This document shows, piece after piece, positions 1-7,262 of a stretch of 7,906 nucleotides of DNA (position 1 is its first letter; the number at the start of each line of letters is the position of its first letter). Location: positions 1-7,906 of the forward strand of contig JAURKN010000044.1 in NCBI GenBank assembly GCA_030831725.1, written 5' to 3'. This stretch comes from Ferruginibacter sp. (lineage in GTDB: Bacteria > Bacteroidota > Bacteroidia > Chitinophagales > Chitinophagaceae). Both the position numbers and the translations under genes were made by a program. The notes under the pieces were generated by a model that searched no databases, was not told the origin of the DNA, and saw nothing but the letters and a program-made list of their open reading frames with translations.

Positions 1-1
1 C

Positions 2-1768
2 ACTCAGTCTGGCGTGTACACATACACTACCACCAACGCGAACGGATGTGATTCAACAGCAACGTTGAACCTGACGATCAACTACAGCACTTCTAGCACG
101 GAAGATGTTACTGCATGTGACACATACGATTGGAATGGTAACACCTACACCCAGTCTGGTGTATACACTTACACTACTATCAATGCAAACGGTTGTGATT
201 CAACAGCAACGTTGAACCTGACGATCAACTACAGCACATCAAGTACAGAAGATGTTACAGCATGTGATAGTTACGATTGGAATGGTAACACATATACTCA
301 GTCTGGTGTGTACACTTACACTACGACGAATGCAGCTGGTTGCGATTCAACAGCAACACTTGTATTAACTATAAACATTTCTGCTGATGTATTGAACGCT
401 AGTATTACTGAAGTTCCTACATGCTTCGACTCCACCGGTACCATTACAATCACTTCACCATTGGGCGCAGGATTTGAGTACAATATTGATGGAGGAGCTT
501 ATCAGTCTAGTCCTATTTTTGATCAGGTTACTGAAGGAGATCACATCATTTCGGTTAGAAATCCTAACGCATGTATAGCCGTCTCCGAATTGACAATCTC
601 AATGGATCTTCAACCAAGATTGGCAACCATTGACACCATTTTTGGGCCAGTCAATATTTGTTCAACCATCGGAAACGGTACAGTCACATATTCTGTATCG
701 CCTGTTACACCGGGTACCCAATACTTCTGGTCTATTCCAACTATTGGCGTAAGAAGAATAAGCTATAGTGGACCAGGAAGCAGCACGCTTACCGTTGAAT
801 TCACCGCTGGTATCATAAATGCTCCAAACAAACAAATCAAAGTAAGAGCACTTAACGAGTGTGGTGTAACTCAAGACTATGTTCTCAATCTGAATGCATC
901 ATTGCCTGATCGCGTCGCTTCGATTGTAGCATCAAGTCAGGATATCTGTTCAGTGCTTGGCACGAATAATACCATCCGTTACAGCATCAGAGCGGTGAGG
1001 GGAGCGACCTCTTACAACTGGAACTCATTGTTGGCTTCCGCGATTATCTCTCATCCGAATGGATTAGGGGTCAACGATACAGTTGTCGATATCAGATTTA
1101 CAAATGATTTCATTGCGACTGTACTTACTGTAAGCGCACAAAATGATTGCGGAAGAACAACGTCTTCATTCTTGACACTCAGTAGATTTGCCATACCGAT
1201 CAGTGGAATCAATGGTCCAGTTGACATTTGCTCAAATTCAGCTCCGAGTGGCACTGTTGCAACTTACAGCGTGAATTTTGTGGGTGCTGCATCTTATGTT
1301 TGGTCTATTCCTGATGGCTGCACCAATTTCACGGGTCAGGGAACCAATACCATTTCATTCCTTTACCCTCAATTCTTCCCGGGTGGTCAAGTGACGGTGT
1401 ATGCTGTCAATTCATGTGGAGAAAGTGTACCATTGGTATTGAACATCAATGACTGTCAAAATGTGATAACAGGTACTCCTGGTACATCAGGTCAAATCAA
1501 ATCACCTTTCGCCATTGAAAATCTGAATAAGATCAAGGTTCAGGTTTATCCGAATCCGTCTACTACGGAGTTCAATGTAAAAATGACTTCAGATGATCTT
1601 TCAAAAGTACAGGTGAAAATTTTGGATGCACAAGGCAGAATTTATAAGACACTTTCCATGAATCCGAACACAATCATCAAATTGGGTAATGATTTGAAGG
1701 CAGGAGCGTATTGGATTGAGTTCAACCAAAATGGAAAAAAATGGTCAGAACGTGTTCTTAAATTCTAG
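2..1768 (+). CDS. Large secreted repeat protein with T9SS C-terminal sorting domain (5' partial)
   Basis: This is the 3' end of a gene whose reading frame is open to the left edge, so its true start lies outside; 588 codons plus TAG are visible. From the N-terminal side it has 49-aa tandem repeats (nt 5-376, with ACD-Y-DWNGNTYTQSGVYTYTT and GCDSTATL cores, two Cys per unit), one linker domain (about 377-610, with NIDGGAY and ISVRNPNAC), three diverged PKD-like domains (about 617-1453), a Gly/Thr/Ser-rich linker, and a tail starting KVQVYPNPST and ending GKKWSERVLKF. That tail fits the type-A sorting domain that sends proteins through the type IX secretion system to the surface of Bacteroidota. 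Proteins built this way are usually large adhesins or surface proteins; the binding partner here cannot be told. No catalytic domain is visible. A terminator follows 36 bp after the stop. The family call is firm; the adhesin role is inferred. Confidence 0.9.
   Translation, partial: TQSGVYTYTTTNANGCDSTATLNLTINYSTSSTEDVTACDTYDWNGNTYTQSGVYTYTTINANGCDSTATLNLTINYSTSSTEDVTACDSYDWNGNTYTQSGVYTYTTTNAAGCDSTATLVLTINISADVLNASITEVPTCFDSTGTITITSPLGAGFEYNIDGGAYQSSPIFDQVTEGDHIISVRNPNACIAVSELTISMDLQPRLATIDTIFGPVNICSTIGNGTVTYSVSPVTPGTQYFWSIPTIGVRRISYSGPGSSTLTVEFTAGIINAPNKQIKVRALNECGVTQDYVLNLNASLPDRVASIVASSQDICSVLGTNNTIRYSIRAVRGATSYNWNSLLASAIISHPNGLGVNDTVVDIRFTNDFIATVLTVSAQNDCGRTTSSFLTLSRFAIPISGINGPVDICSNSAPSGTVATYSVNFVGAASYVWSIPDGCTNFTGQGTNTISFLYPQFFPGGQVTVYAVNSCGESVPLVLNINDCQNVITGTPGTSGQIKSPFAIENLNKIKVQVYPNPSTTEFNVKMTSDDLSKVQVKILDAQGRIYKTLSMNPNTIIKLGNDLKAGAYWIEFNQNGKKWSERVLKF
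5..376 (+). repeat. 147-bp in-frame tandem repeat, about 2.5 copies visible
   Basis: The word CAGTCTGG recurs at 5, 152 and 299, exactly 147 bp (49 codons) apart. Two full units (5-151, 152-298) and a partial third (299-376) are seen, and the array probably continues upstream because the frame is already inside a unit at base 1. Comparing the first two units codon by codon gives 19 base differences in 147 (about 87% identity), but only two amino-acid changes (T to I, T to S). The block from GATTCAACAGC through CAACTACAGC is unchanged between them. The third unit drifts at its end (LVLTIN in place of LNLTIN), as is usual for the edge copy of an array. Confidence 0.93.
617..1453 (+). repeat. 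Three diverged PKD-like domain repeats in the secreted protein
   Basis: Three segments of roughly 90-95 residues (about 617-900, 901-1192, 1193-1453) share a pattern. Each has an early [ND/DD/VD]IC followed by S, then a T-[VIA]-x-Y-S strand, an aromatic-Y-x-W segment (TQYFWSIP, TSYNWNS, ASYVWSIP), and a late [VA]-x-[VA]-x-A-x-N-x-CG motif (VRALNECG, VSAQNDCG, VYAVNSCG). The two Cys are at matching places in all three and may form a disulphide after export. The copies are strongly diverged in DNA and protein, unlike the 49-aa units upstream, so this is an old duplication. The PKD-like (beta-sandwich) assignment is from memory of Bacteroidota surface proteins; no profile search was run. Confidence 0.7.
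1529..1765 (+). other. T9SS type-A C-terminal sorting domain coding segment
   Basis: The last roughly 79 residues start with KVQVYPNPSTTEFNVKM and continue through KVQILDAQGR-like strands (seen as VKILDAQGR), LKAGAYWIEF and a final basic KWSERVLKF. The YPNP box, the G-x-Y near the end and the closing basic-plus-hydrophobic strand are the marks of the Por secretion tail family. In studied members this domain is recognised by the T9SS translocon and cut off by the PorU sortase, with anchoring or release at the cell surface. Confidence 0.9.
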
Positions 1769-1804
1769 TTTGACTCCAAGCTATATTAAATCTTAATTAC
1801 ATTT

Positions 1805-1840
1805 AGTCCCGGTATACCTCAAATATGCCGGGACTTTTTC
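1805..1840 (+). terminator. Rho-independent terminator after the secreted repeat protein
   Basis: A 12-bp stem (1805-1816, AGTCCCGGTATA, with 1824-1835, TATGCCGGGACT) contains one G-T wobble, closes a 7-base loop (CCTCAAA), and is followed at once by a T run (1835-1839), C, then ATTTTTT. It lies 36 bp after the TAG at 1766-1768 and ahead of the promoter of the next operon, so it separates the two transcription units. The GC-rich core of 8 unbroken pairs makes this a convincing terminator. Confidence 0.88.
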
Positions 1841-1906
1841 ATTTTTTAGGTCATTTTCAGAAAAAACCTATCTAAATTGATGAAAAGCCTGACCGCAGCG
1901 CTTTGC

Positions 1907-1941
1907 TTTTGTGTTTTTAAAATCGCTATGGTATATCTTTG
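1907..1941 (+). promoter_or_regulatory. Bacteroidota-type promoter of the polysaccharide operon
   Basis: TATCTTTG at 1934-1941 matches the Bacteroidota -7 element TAnnTTTG exactly, and TTTTG at 1907-1911 can serve as the -33 element. The gap between the two is 22 bp, slightly longer than the usual spacing of about 19-21, which is the weak point. Transcription would begin near 1947-1950, giving a leader of about 30 bases to ATG 1977. The site sits between the upstream terminator and the first polysaccharide gene, just where a promoter is needed. No clear operator or riboswitch was seen in the region. Confidence 0.65.
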
Positions 1942-1976
1942 CATATAAGCCTTTTTGGCATATTCACACCTTCAGT

Positions 1977-2732
1977 ATGAACAAATTGACCCAATTTATA
2001 AGTTTAATTCTTGTGTCCTGTTTTTTCATTTCTTGCTCCAACACAACTAAACTCGTATATTTTTCTAATCAAAAACCGAGTTTGGACACTTTAGACTCTA
2101 CAAAGGCATATACCATTCAGCGGGTACAAAAATCTGACCGCCTGAACATCACAATCAGTTCAACAGACCCATCTCTAACTGCTTTTCTCAATCCCTTTGG
2201 AATCATTTCAAATAATACGAATGTGAATAGTGCCGGTTACCTAGTTGATACCGAAGGACAAATTGATTTCCCGTTGCTTGGAAAGGTTAAGGTTGAATCT
2301 CTTACTACAAACGAGGTGGCAAAATTGATCAAAGAGAAACTGAACTATTTTTACAAGGATCTTTTTGTCAATGTGAATTTGAGTGGAAAGGTCTACATCA
2401 TCAATGGCACCGAAGGGTCATCCATACCCATCAACAACGAAAGACTCACCATTTTGGAAGCGATGGCTTTATCCGGTCAGAAATCCGACATAAATCCTAA
2501 AAACGATGTGTGGGTTATCCGGGAAGACAGTGGAAGACGAGCGTATGGAAAAATTGACTTGACAAGTAGGGAGCTGTTTGCATCACCTTATTTTTATCTG
2601 AAAAGCAATGATTTGATTTATATAAAGCCTAATCCTTACTCCTGGATCATCAGTCAATCCAGTCCAGTGAGATTGATACTTTCATTGATAGGTTCAATTT
2701 CCGCATTGATAATTCTGATCACCAAATTGTAG
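1977..2732 (+). CDS. Polysaccharide export outer-membrane lipoprotein (Wza/OPX type)
   Basis: The 251-aa product is an outer-membrane polysaccharide export protein, which forms the exit channel for capsule or exopolysaccharide with the inner-membrane Wzc-type partner encoded next. It has a lipoprotein signal peptide: MNK, a hydrophobic stretch, then FFISC with Cys20 as the likely lipidated residue. A Poly_export domain follows at about 45-137 (YTIQRVQKSDRLNITI, then GYLVDTEGQIDFPLLGKVKV), then an SLBB-like domain at about 138-215 (VYIINGTEG, LTILEAMALSGQ, LKSNDLIYIKP). A C-terminal hydrophobic helix at about 230-250 corresponds to the outer-membrane-spanning helix of Wza. The length is usual for Bacteroidota members and shorter than E. 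coli Wza. ATG 1977 is chosen over an in-frame GTG at 1911 because it places the signal peptide at the N terminus and because the GTG lies in the promoter. The stop is 2 bp before the next ATG. Confidence 0.9.
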   Translation: MNKLTQFISLILVSCFFISCSNTTKLVYFSNQKPSLDTLDSTKAYTIQRVQKSDRLNITISSTDPSLTAFLNPFGIISNNTNVNSAGYLVDTEGQIDFPLLGKVKVESLTTNEVAKLIKEKLNYFYKDLFVNVNLSGKVYIINGTEGSSIPINNERLTILEAMALSGQKSDINPKNDVWVIREDSGRRAYGKIDLTSRELFASPYFYLKSNDLIYIKPNPYSWIISQSSPVRLILSLIGSISALIILITKL

Positions 2733-2734
2733 CA

Positions 2735-5134
2735 ATGAGCAGAGAGGATAAAAACATATGGGAGGGTAATACTTCCAGAAATGAGCCTGATTATATAAGA
2801 ACAGCTAAATCAGGGAGTAGTGCATTAGATATCGACTTAAGAAGAATTTTGGCACTATGGCCTTTCATTCTTCTTTTTGGATTGCTTGGTTTTGCAGTAG
2901 GAAGTATCTATCTGAGATATATAACGCCTGTATATACGGTATCTACGAGTATTAGCATAGAAGACAAGGCAGAAATTTCATTAGGTCAAGCATTATTGGG
3001 GTCAGCCAGAGATCCTTTCAATGACAGGATAGAATACTTTAAGTCGCCAACGCTTGCGGCAAAACTGGTGGATAGCTTAGGACTTCAATATAACGCTGTA
3101 TCGCAGGGTAGATTTAAAAACAAGGATTTTTATGGCATCATTCGATGGGAAATTCTGACACAGAATGGAGAGGATCCTGCTGAAATCAATTTTTCCATTC
3201 TGCCGAAAAAGGATGGCTTCAGATATGTGGCAGGAAAGGAGCAAGGTGATGCACAATGGGACATACCTTTCATTTTGGGGAATAATACTATTGTTGTACA
3301 CAAACTTAAAAATTTCGGAGGTTTTACTCCTATATACTGCTTCAATACCAACAAGCTTATTACCGCATTCAATTTAAGTGGAGGACTCGCTGTTTCCACT
3401 ACAAAAGAAAGCAATGTTCTTACGGTGAGGTATGCTGACATATCAGCCGAAAGAGCTATTGACATATTAAATGGATTGACGAAAATTCATAACGAAGCCA
3501 TTACCAAAGACAAATCGATGGGTTTTCTGCAAGCCATCAATTTCATTGAAGGCAGAATGGAGCCATTGAGACATGAGCTGGATTCTATCGAAGGAGCACT
3601 TGCCGCATTTAAAGCCAGAAGTGGTATCGTAGGTAATTCTGCCAATGGTGAGATGTATTTGCAAAAAGTACAGAACTATGACAACGAACTTACACGTATC
3701 AACATTATGGAATCGACCATAAAGTCAGTTGAAGATTTCATCAACAATCCAAAATTGAACGATGCGGATTTGTCTTTTGTAGGAATAGAGAATGCCGGTT
3801 TACAGGGCTTGCTTTCTCAATATCAGCAATTGAGAATGCAACGGGAAAAAATAGCATTGACCGCACAGGAAACCAATCCTACTTTGATTCTGATCGATAA
3901 GAATCTGGCCGACATGAAGAGCAATATGGAAAAACAATTGCTCAATTACAAGAATAATCTGAGAATCGCACAAAACACATATCAGCAAAAAATATCAAGC
4001 GCCAATGCCATGCTGATGGGCTTACCCATTGCAGAAAAGGAATTGATGGATAAGACCAGGTTTCAAAACATCAAAGAAGCCCTCTATCTAACCCTGCTTC
4101 AGAAAAGAGAAGAAGCATATATCGCTAAAGCGTCCATTACCGTGGATTCCAAAGTGATCTATCCTCCGCTTAAAAATAAAGCGACAATCAAACCTTCCAA
4201 ACTCACGATTCTTTTCAGCTTCATTCTTGCGGGCCTACTCATGCCGATCCTTTTTGCCATCATCAAGGAAATCACCAACAAGAAAATCATCTCGAAGAAA
4301 CAACTTCAAAATATCACCAATATTCCCATTATTGCTGAGTTGGAACAGGTTCAATACAATGAAACTTTCCCATTTGTAATTGGAGGAAACAATCGGTCCA
4401 TGTTTGGAGAACAAATACGAACATTGAGAACCAATATCAACTTCTTTTTAAATGCTGATAAGAAAACGAGTTATATTTTGCTTACCTCCAATGTGAGTGG
4501 TGAGGGAAAATCTTTCCTTTCCATGAATATCGCCAAGAGCTATTCTTTACAGGGGAAAAAAGTAGCGCTTTTGGAATTTGACTTAAGAAGACCAAAGATC
4601 TCCAAGGCAATAGGCATAGAAGACAATAAGACAGGACTCACCACTTTGCTCACCGGAAAACGCAAGCCTGAAGAAATCAAGGTAACCATAGTGGATGATG
4701 AAAAAGAAAAGTTCGACTTGTTCCCTTCAGGTTCTGTTCCACCAAATCCGCAGGAATTGATTTCAAACAAATACATGGATGATTTGAAGGCCTATCTTGA
4801 TGCCAATTACGAAATTGTTGTCATTGACTCCCCACCATATGGTATCGTAGCCGATGCGCAGATACTCGGAAAATGGGCCGACCTCACGTTGATTGTAACC
4901 CGTTTCAATCAGACCATCAAAGAACAGGTTATGGAGATTGACGAATGGAAATCGAGTGGCATTTTCAATAGCGTATCCATTATTTTCAATGGTGTGAAGA
5001 ACAGCGGATATTTCGGGTATAAGTATGGTTATTATTATTACAAGCGTAAATACGGATACGGTTACTATTCAAGCTATGTGGGTGGTGGAAAGAAAAAGAA
5101 AGATGGATATCTGAAAAAAGAACAGGAATCATAA
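2735..5134 (+). CDS. Wzc-type polysaccharide co-polymerase with BY-kinase domain (tyrosine autokinase)
   Basis: This 799-aa inner-membrane protein controls chain length and export of the polysaccharide, working with the upstream OPX protein. A cytoplasmic N-terminal tail of about 38 residues leads to TM1 (about 39-61), a periplasmic Wzz domain, a long helical/coiled-coil part (about 250-460), a Pro-containing stretch (YPPLKNKATIKP) and TM2 (about 489-510). The cytoplasmic BY-kinase domain has the EX2RX2R oligomer motif (E559, R562, R565), Walker A SNVSGEGKS (585-593, K592), Walker A' LLEFDLRRP (612-620) and Walker B IVVIDSPP (694-701, D698). The tail 759-799 holds 13 tyrosines, the expected site of autophosphorylation. 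Walker A' reads E-x-D rather than the textbook D-x-D. Kinase and transporter are fused, as in Gram-negatives, not split as in Firmicutes. No partner phosphatase gene is in the window. The start is 2 bp after the upstream stop, so translation is probably coupled. Confidence 0.93.
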   Translation: MSREDKNIWEGNTSRNEPDYIRTAKSGSSALDIDLRRILALWPFILLFGLLGFAVGSIYLRYITPVYTVSTSISIEDKAEISLGQALLGSARDPFNDRIEYFKSPTLAAKLVDSLGLQYNAVSQGRFKNKDFYGIIRWEILTQNGEDPAEINFSILPKKDGFRYVAGKEQGDAQWDIPFILGNNTIVVHKLKNFGGFTPIYCFNTNKLITAFNLSGGLAVSTTKESNVLTVRYADISAERAIDILNGLTKIHNEAITKDKSMGFLQAINFIEGRMEPLRHELDSIEGALAAFKARSGIVGNSANGEMYLQKVQNYDNELTRINIMESTIKSVEDFINNPKLNDADLSFVGIENAGLQGLLSQYQQLRMQREKIALTAQETNPTLILIDKNLADMKSNMEKQLLNYKNNLRIAQNTYQQKISSANAMLMGLPIAEKELMDKTRFQNIKEALYLTLLQKREEAYIAKASITVDSKVIYPPLKNKATIKPSKLTILFSFILAGLLMPILFAIIKEITNKKIISKKQLQNITNIPIIAELEQVQYNETFPFVIGGNNRSMFGEQIRTLRTNINFFLNADKKTSYILLTSNVSGEGKSFLSMNIAKSYSLQGKKVALLEFDLRRPKISKAIGIEDNKTGLTTLLTGKRKPEEIKVTIVDDEKEKFDLFPSGSVPPNPQELISNKYMDDLKAYLDANYEIVVIDSPPYGIVADAQILGKWADLTLIVTRFNQTIKEQVMEIDEWKSSGIFNSVSIIFNGVKNSGYFGYKYGYYYYKRKYGYGYYSSYVGGGKKKKDGYLKKEQES

Positions 5135-5156
5135 ATCCAATATTTGCGTTTCATTC

Positions 5157-6128
5157 ATGACGGACCAACACATCATAGTAACAGGAGGGGCGGGATTTAT
5201 CGGAAGCCATATTGCAGAAAGATTATTGTCTGATGGACATCATGTTACGGTGATTGACAATTTCGATTCTTTCTATTCCCGTTCACAAAAAGAACAGAAT
5301 CTCGTCAGATGTAAAACATCACCCAATTTCAATCTCATTGAACTTGATATTCTTGATGCCGAAGGGTTGGAAAATAAATTGACAAGAAGCTACGACGGCA
5401 TCATACATTTGGCGGCAAAAGCCGGTGTTAGGCCATCCATTCTTAATCCCGTCGCATACCAGCAAACCAATGTTTCCGGAACACAAAACATGCTCGAGTT
5501 TGCAAGGAAAAAAAACATAAAACAATTTGTGTTCGCTTCTTCAAGCAGTGTGTATGGCATAAACAAGAATGTACCTTGGAGTGAAAACGACAATCTGTTG
5601 TTTCCAATCAGTCCATATGCCAGTACAAAAATATCCGGTGAGTTGATGGGGCATGTTTATAGTCATTTATACAACATCAGATTCATCGCATTGCGTTTCT
5701 TCACCGTCTTCGGACCCAGACAAAGGCCTGATTTGGCCATTCATGCATTCACAAAAAAAATGTTGAATGATGAGCCGATACCTTTTTTTGGAAATGGTGA
5801 AACCAGAAGAGACTATACTTTTGTTGATGATATTGTTGATGGTGTAATTTCTGCTTTACATTATGATCAAACCTTGTATGAAATCATCAATCTTGGAAAC
5901 CACCACACGGTATCTTTAAAAGAAATGGTTTCAACAATCGAAACCGTCACGGGTAGGAAAGCCATAATCGATCAAAAGCCGGAACAGCCCGGAGATGTGC
6001 CGCAAACATATGCTTCTATAGATAAAGCTCGAAGGTTGTTGAACTATCAACCCAAAACCGAATTCAAAGAAGGGGTAAGGAGATTTTTTGAATGGTTTTC
6101 TGAACAACAGAAAACGTTCAGCCCATAA
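5157..6128 (+). CDS. NAD-dependent sugar-nucleotide epimerase, UDP-glucuronate 4-epimerase-like
   Basis: The 323-aa product is an extended short-chain dehydrogenase/reductase, cytoplasmic, of usual length and complete. The Rossmann motif is TGGAGFIG (G10, G13, G16), with D34 at the end of strand 2 (VIDNF) fitting NAD ribose binding. The active site shows SSSSVYG (128-134) and YASTK (Y154, K158). HLAAKAGVRPSI (84-95), LRFFTVFGPRQRPD (179-192) and RRDYTFVDDI (217-226) bind the UDP-sugar in relatives. The DNF-x-x-FY and AGVR-x-S features are closest to UDP-glucuronate 4-epimerases, which convert UDP-GlcA and UDP-GalA; UDP-GlcNAc(A) epimerases are the main alternative. It would supply an acidic sugar donor for the polymer. 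It starts 22 bp after the kinase gene and ends 9 bp before the glycosyltransferase. The SDR assignment is firm; the exact substrate is inferred. Confidence 0.87.
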   Translation: MTDQHIIVTGGAGFIGSHIAERLLSDGHHVTVIDNFDSFYSRSQKEQNLVRCKTSPNFNLIELDILDAEGLENKLTRSYDGIIHLAAKAGVRPSILNPVAYQQTNVSGTQNMLEFARKKNIKQFVFASSSSVYGINKNVPWSENDNLLFPISPYASTKISGELMGHVYSHLYNIRFIALRFFTVFGPRQRPDLAIHAFTKKMLNDEPIPFFGNGETRRDYTFVDDIVDGVISALHYDQTLYEIINLGNHHTVSLKEMVSTIETVTGRKAIIDQKPEQPGDVPQTYASIDKARRLLNYQPKTEFKEGVRRFFEWFSEQQKTFSP

Positions 6129-6137
6129 TTTTATTTT

Positions 6138-7262
6138 ATGTCCAAAATCAAAGTACTGCATATCATAAAATCACTTGGACGAGGTGGTGCGGAAATGTTG
6201 TTGCAGGAGATTTTGCCTGAACATGATCAAAACACATTTGAGTTTCATTTCATTTATTTCCTGCCTTGGAAAAATCAAATGGTATCGGGCATAGAACAGA
6301 ACGGAGGCAAAGTCGTTTGCATGTCGGCCAAAAACAACATCGAAATCATGATGAAGGCTGGAGATGTAATCCAACATATCAAAAAACATGACATTCGACT
6401 GATTCATTGCCATCTTCCTTGGGCTGGCTTTTTAGGGAGATACATTCATTTTAAAACCAAACTACCGGTTTTATATACAGAACACAATATCCAGGAACGA
6501 TATCATTGGATAACAAAATGGTTGAATAAAGCCTCTTTCAACCGACAAACAGCCGCAATCGCTGTATCTGACGATGTGGAATCATCCATCCGAAAAACCA
6601 TACAACCGCGTATTCCTATACATACAATTTTGAATGGTGTAAATACATCCACATTCATTCACCAGGCTGATGGAAGAGCTGAGATCAGAAAACAATTGGG
6701 CTTGGAAGAAAATCATATTCTGATTGGGGTTATTGCCGTATTCAGGTTTCAAAAAAGATTGACGGAGTGGATCGAGGTTTTTTCTGAGATCCATGCTCAA
6801 AATCCAAATGTGAGAGGTTGTATCATTGGCGATGGTATCTTGAAAAATGAAATCGTGGATAAACTGAAAGAAAAGAGAATGGAAGACTTCATCTTCATGC
6901 CTGGTCTTCAAACAAATGTGAAACCTTGGCTTTCAGCAATGGATATTTTTATGATGAGTTCTTCTTTTGAAGGATTGCCTATCGCCTTACTTGAGGCCAT
7001 GAGTATGGGATGCGCTATTGTGAGTACAGATGCCGGTGGTATTAAACAAGTTATTCGAAATGGGGTAGATGGGTATACAGTCTCTGTTGAAGATTGGCGA
7101 AAGCTGTCCGAACTTTGCCTCATGCTTGCAAATGATAAAACGCTGAGAAGGAAAATGGGAGAAAGGGCGAGAGAGAGGACCTTGGAGGCTTTCAGTCTAG
7201 GAACAATGGCCAAAGAAACCGAACAATTATACAAACAGGTAATTATAGCAAATGGTAATTGA
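6138..7262 (+). CDS. Glycosyltransferase family 4 (GT-B fold)
   Basis: The 374-aa product is a retaining GT-B glycosyltransferase, likely cytoplasmic or membrane-associated, that adds a sugar to the growing polysaccharide repeat unit. The N-terminal half has HIIKSLGRGGAE (8-19), the acceptor-side glycine loop common in GT4, then HCHLPWAG (90-97) and YTEHN (113-117). The C-terminal half has the donor-side IAVFRFQKR (199-207, with the Arg and Lys expected to contact the nucleotide phosphates), GDG (231-233), and the EX7E motif in FEGLPIALLEAM (E278, E286), followed by the GGIKQVI and GVDGY blocks. Length and motif order are complete. Donor and acceptor sugars cannot be told from the sequence. 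It starts 9 bp after the epimerase, and its last codons overlap the start of the next gene by 11 bp. Confidence 0.92.
   Translation: MSKIKVLHIIKSLGRGGAEMLLQEILPEHDQNTFEFHFIYFLPWKNQMVSGIEQNGGKVVCMSAKNNIEIMMKAGDVIQHIKKHDIRLIHCHLPWAGFLGRYIHFKTKLPVLYTEHNIQERYHWITKWLNKASFNRQTAAIAVSDDVESSIRKTIQPRIPIHTILNGVNTSTFIHQADGRAEIRKQLGLEENHILIGVIAVFRFQKRLTEWIEVFSEIHAQNPNVRGCIIGDGILKNEIVDKLKEKRMEDFIFMPGLQTNVKPWLSAMDIFMMSSSFEGLPIALLEAMSMGCAIVSTDAGGIKQVIRNGVDGYTVSVEDWRKLSELCLMLANDKTLRRKMGERARERTLEAFSLGTMAKETEQLYKQVIIANGN
7252..7262 (+). other. Overlapping stop/start junction (translational coupling)
   Basis: The glycosyltransferase ends ...GCA AAT GGT AAT TGA (stop 7260-7262) while the next frame starts at ATG 7252. 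The 11-base overlap, with no separate ribosome site visible, suggests that ribosomes ending the first gene feed the second. Confidence 0.7.

Noticed and set aside
14..16. GTG as the start of the first gene
   Set aside because: The frame is open upstream to base 2 and the codon is inside a tandem repeat unit (it matches Val at the same place in the next units), so it is an internal codon.
5..376. CRISPR-like array
   Set aside because: The units are 147 bp, contiguous, in frame and coding, with no spacers.
1846..1870. Second hairpin AGGT...ACCT after the terminator
   Set aside because: Only 4-5 pairs with a mismatched interior; too weak to call.
1880..1948. 22-codon frame beginning ATGAAAAGC that looks like a short signal peptide
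   Set aside because: It is very short, lies across the promoter elements and ends near the predicted transcription start, so it is most likely chance.
1911..1976. N-terminal extension of the export lipoprotein from GTG 1911
   Set aside because: It overlaps the promoter, puts 22 unrelated residues before a clear lipoprotein signal peptide, and uses a less likely start codon.
5139..5146. AATATTTG as an internal promoter before the epimerase
   Set aside because: It misses the first T of TAnnTTTG, has no TTTG at the right distance upstream, and would leave a leader of only a few bases.
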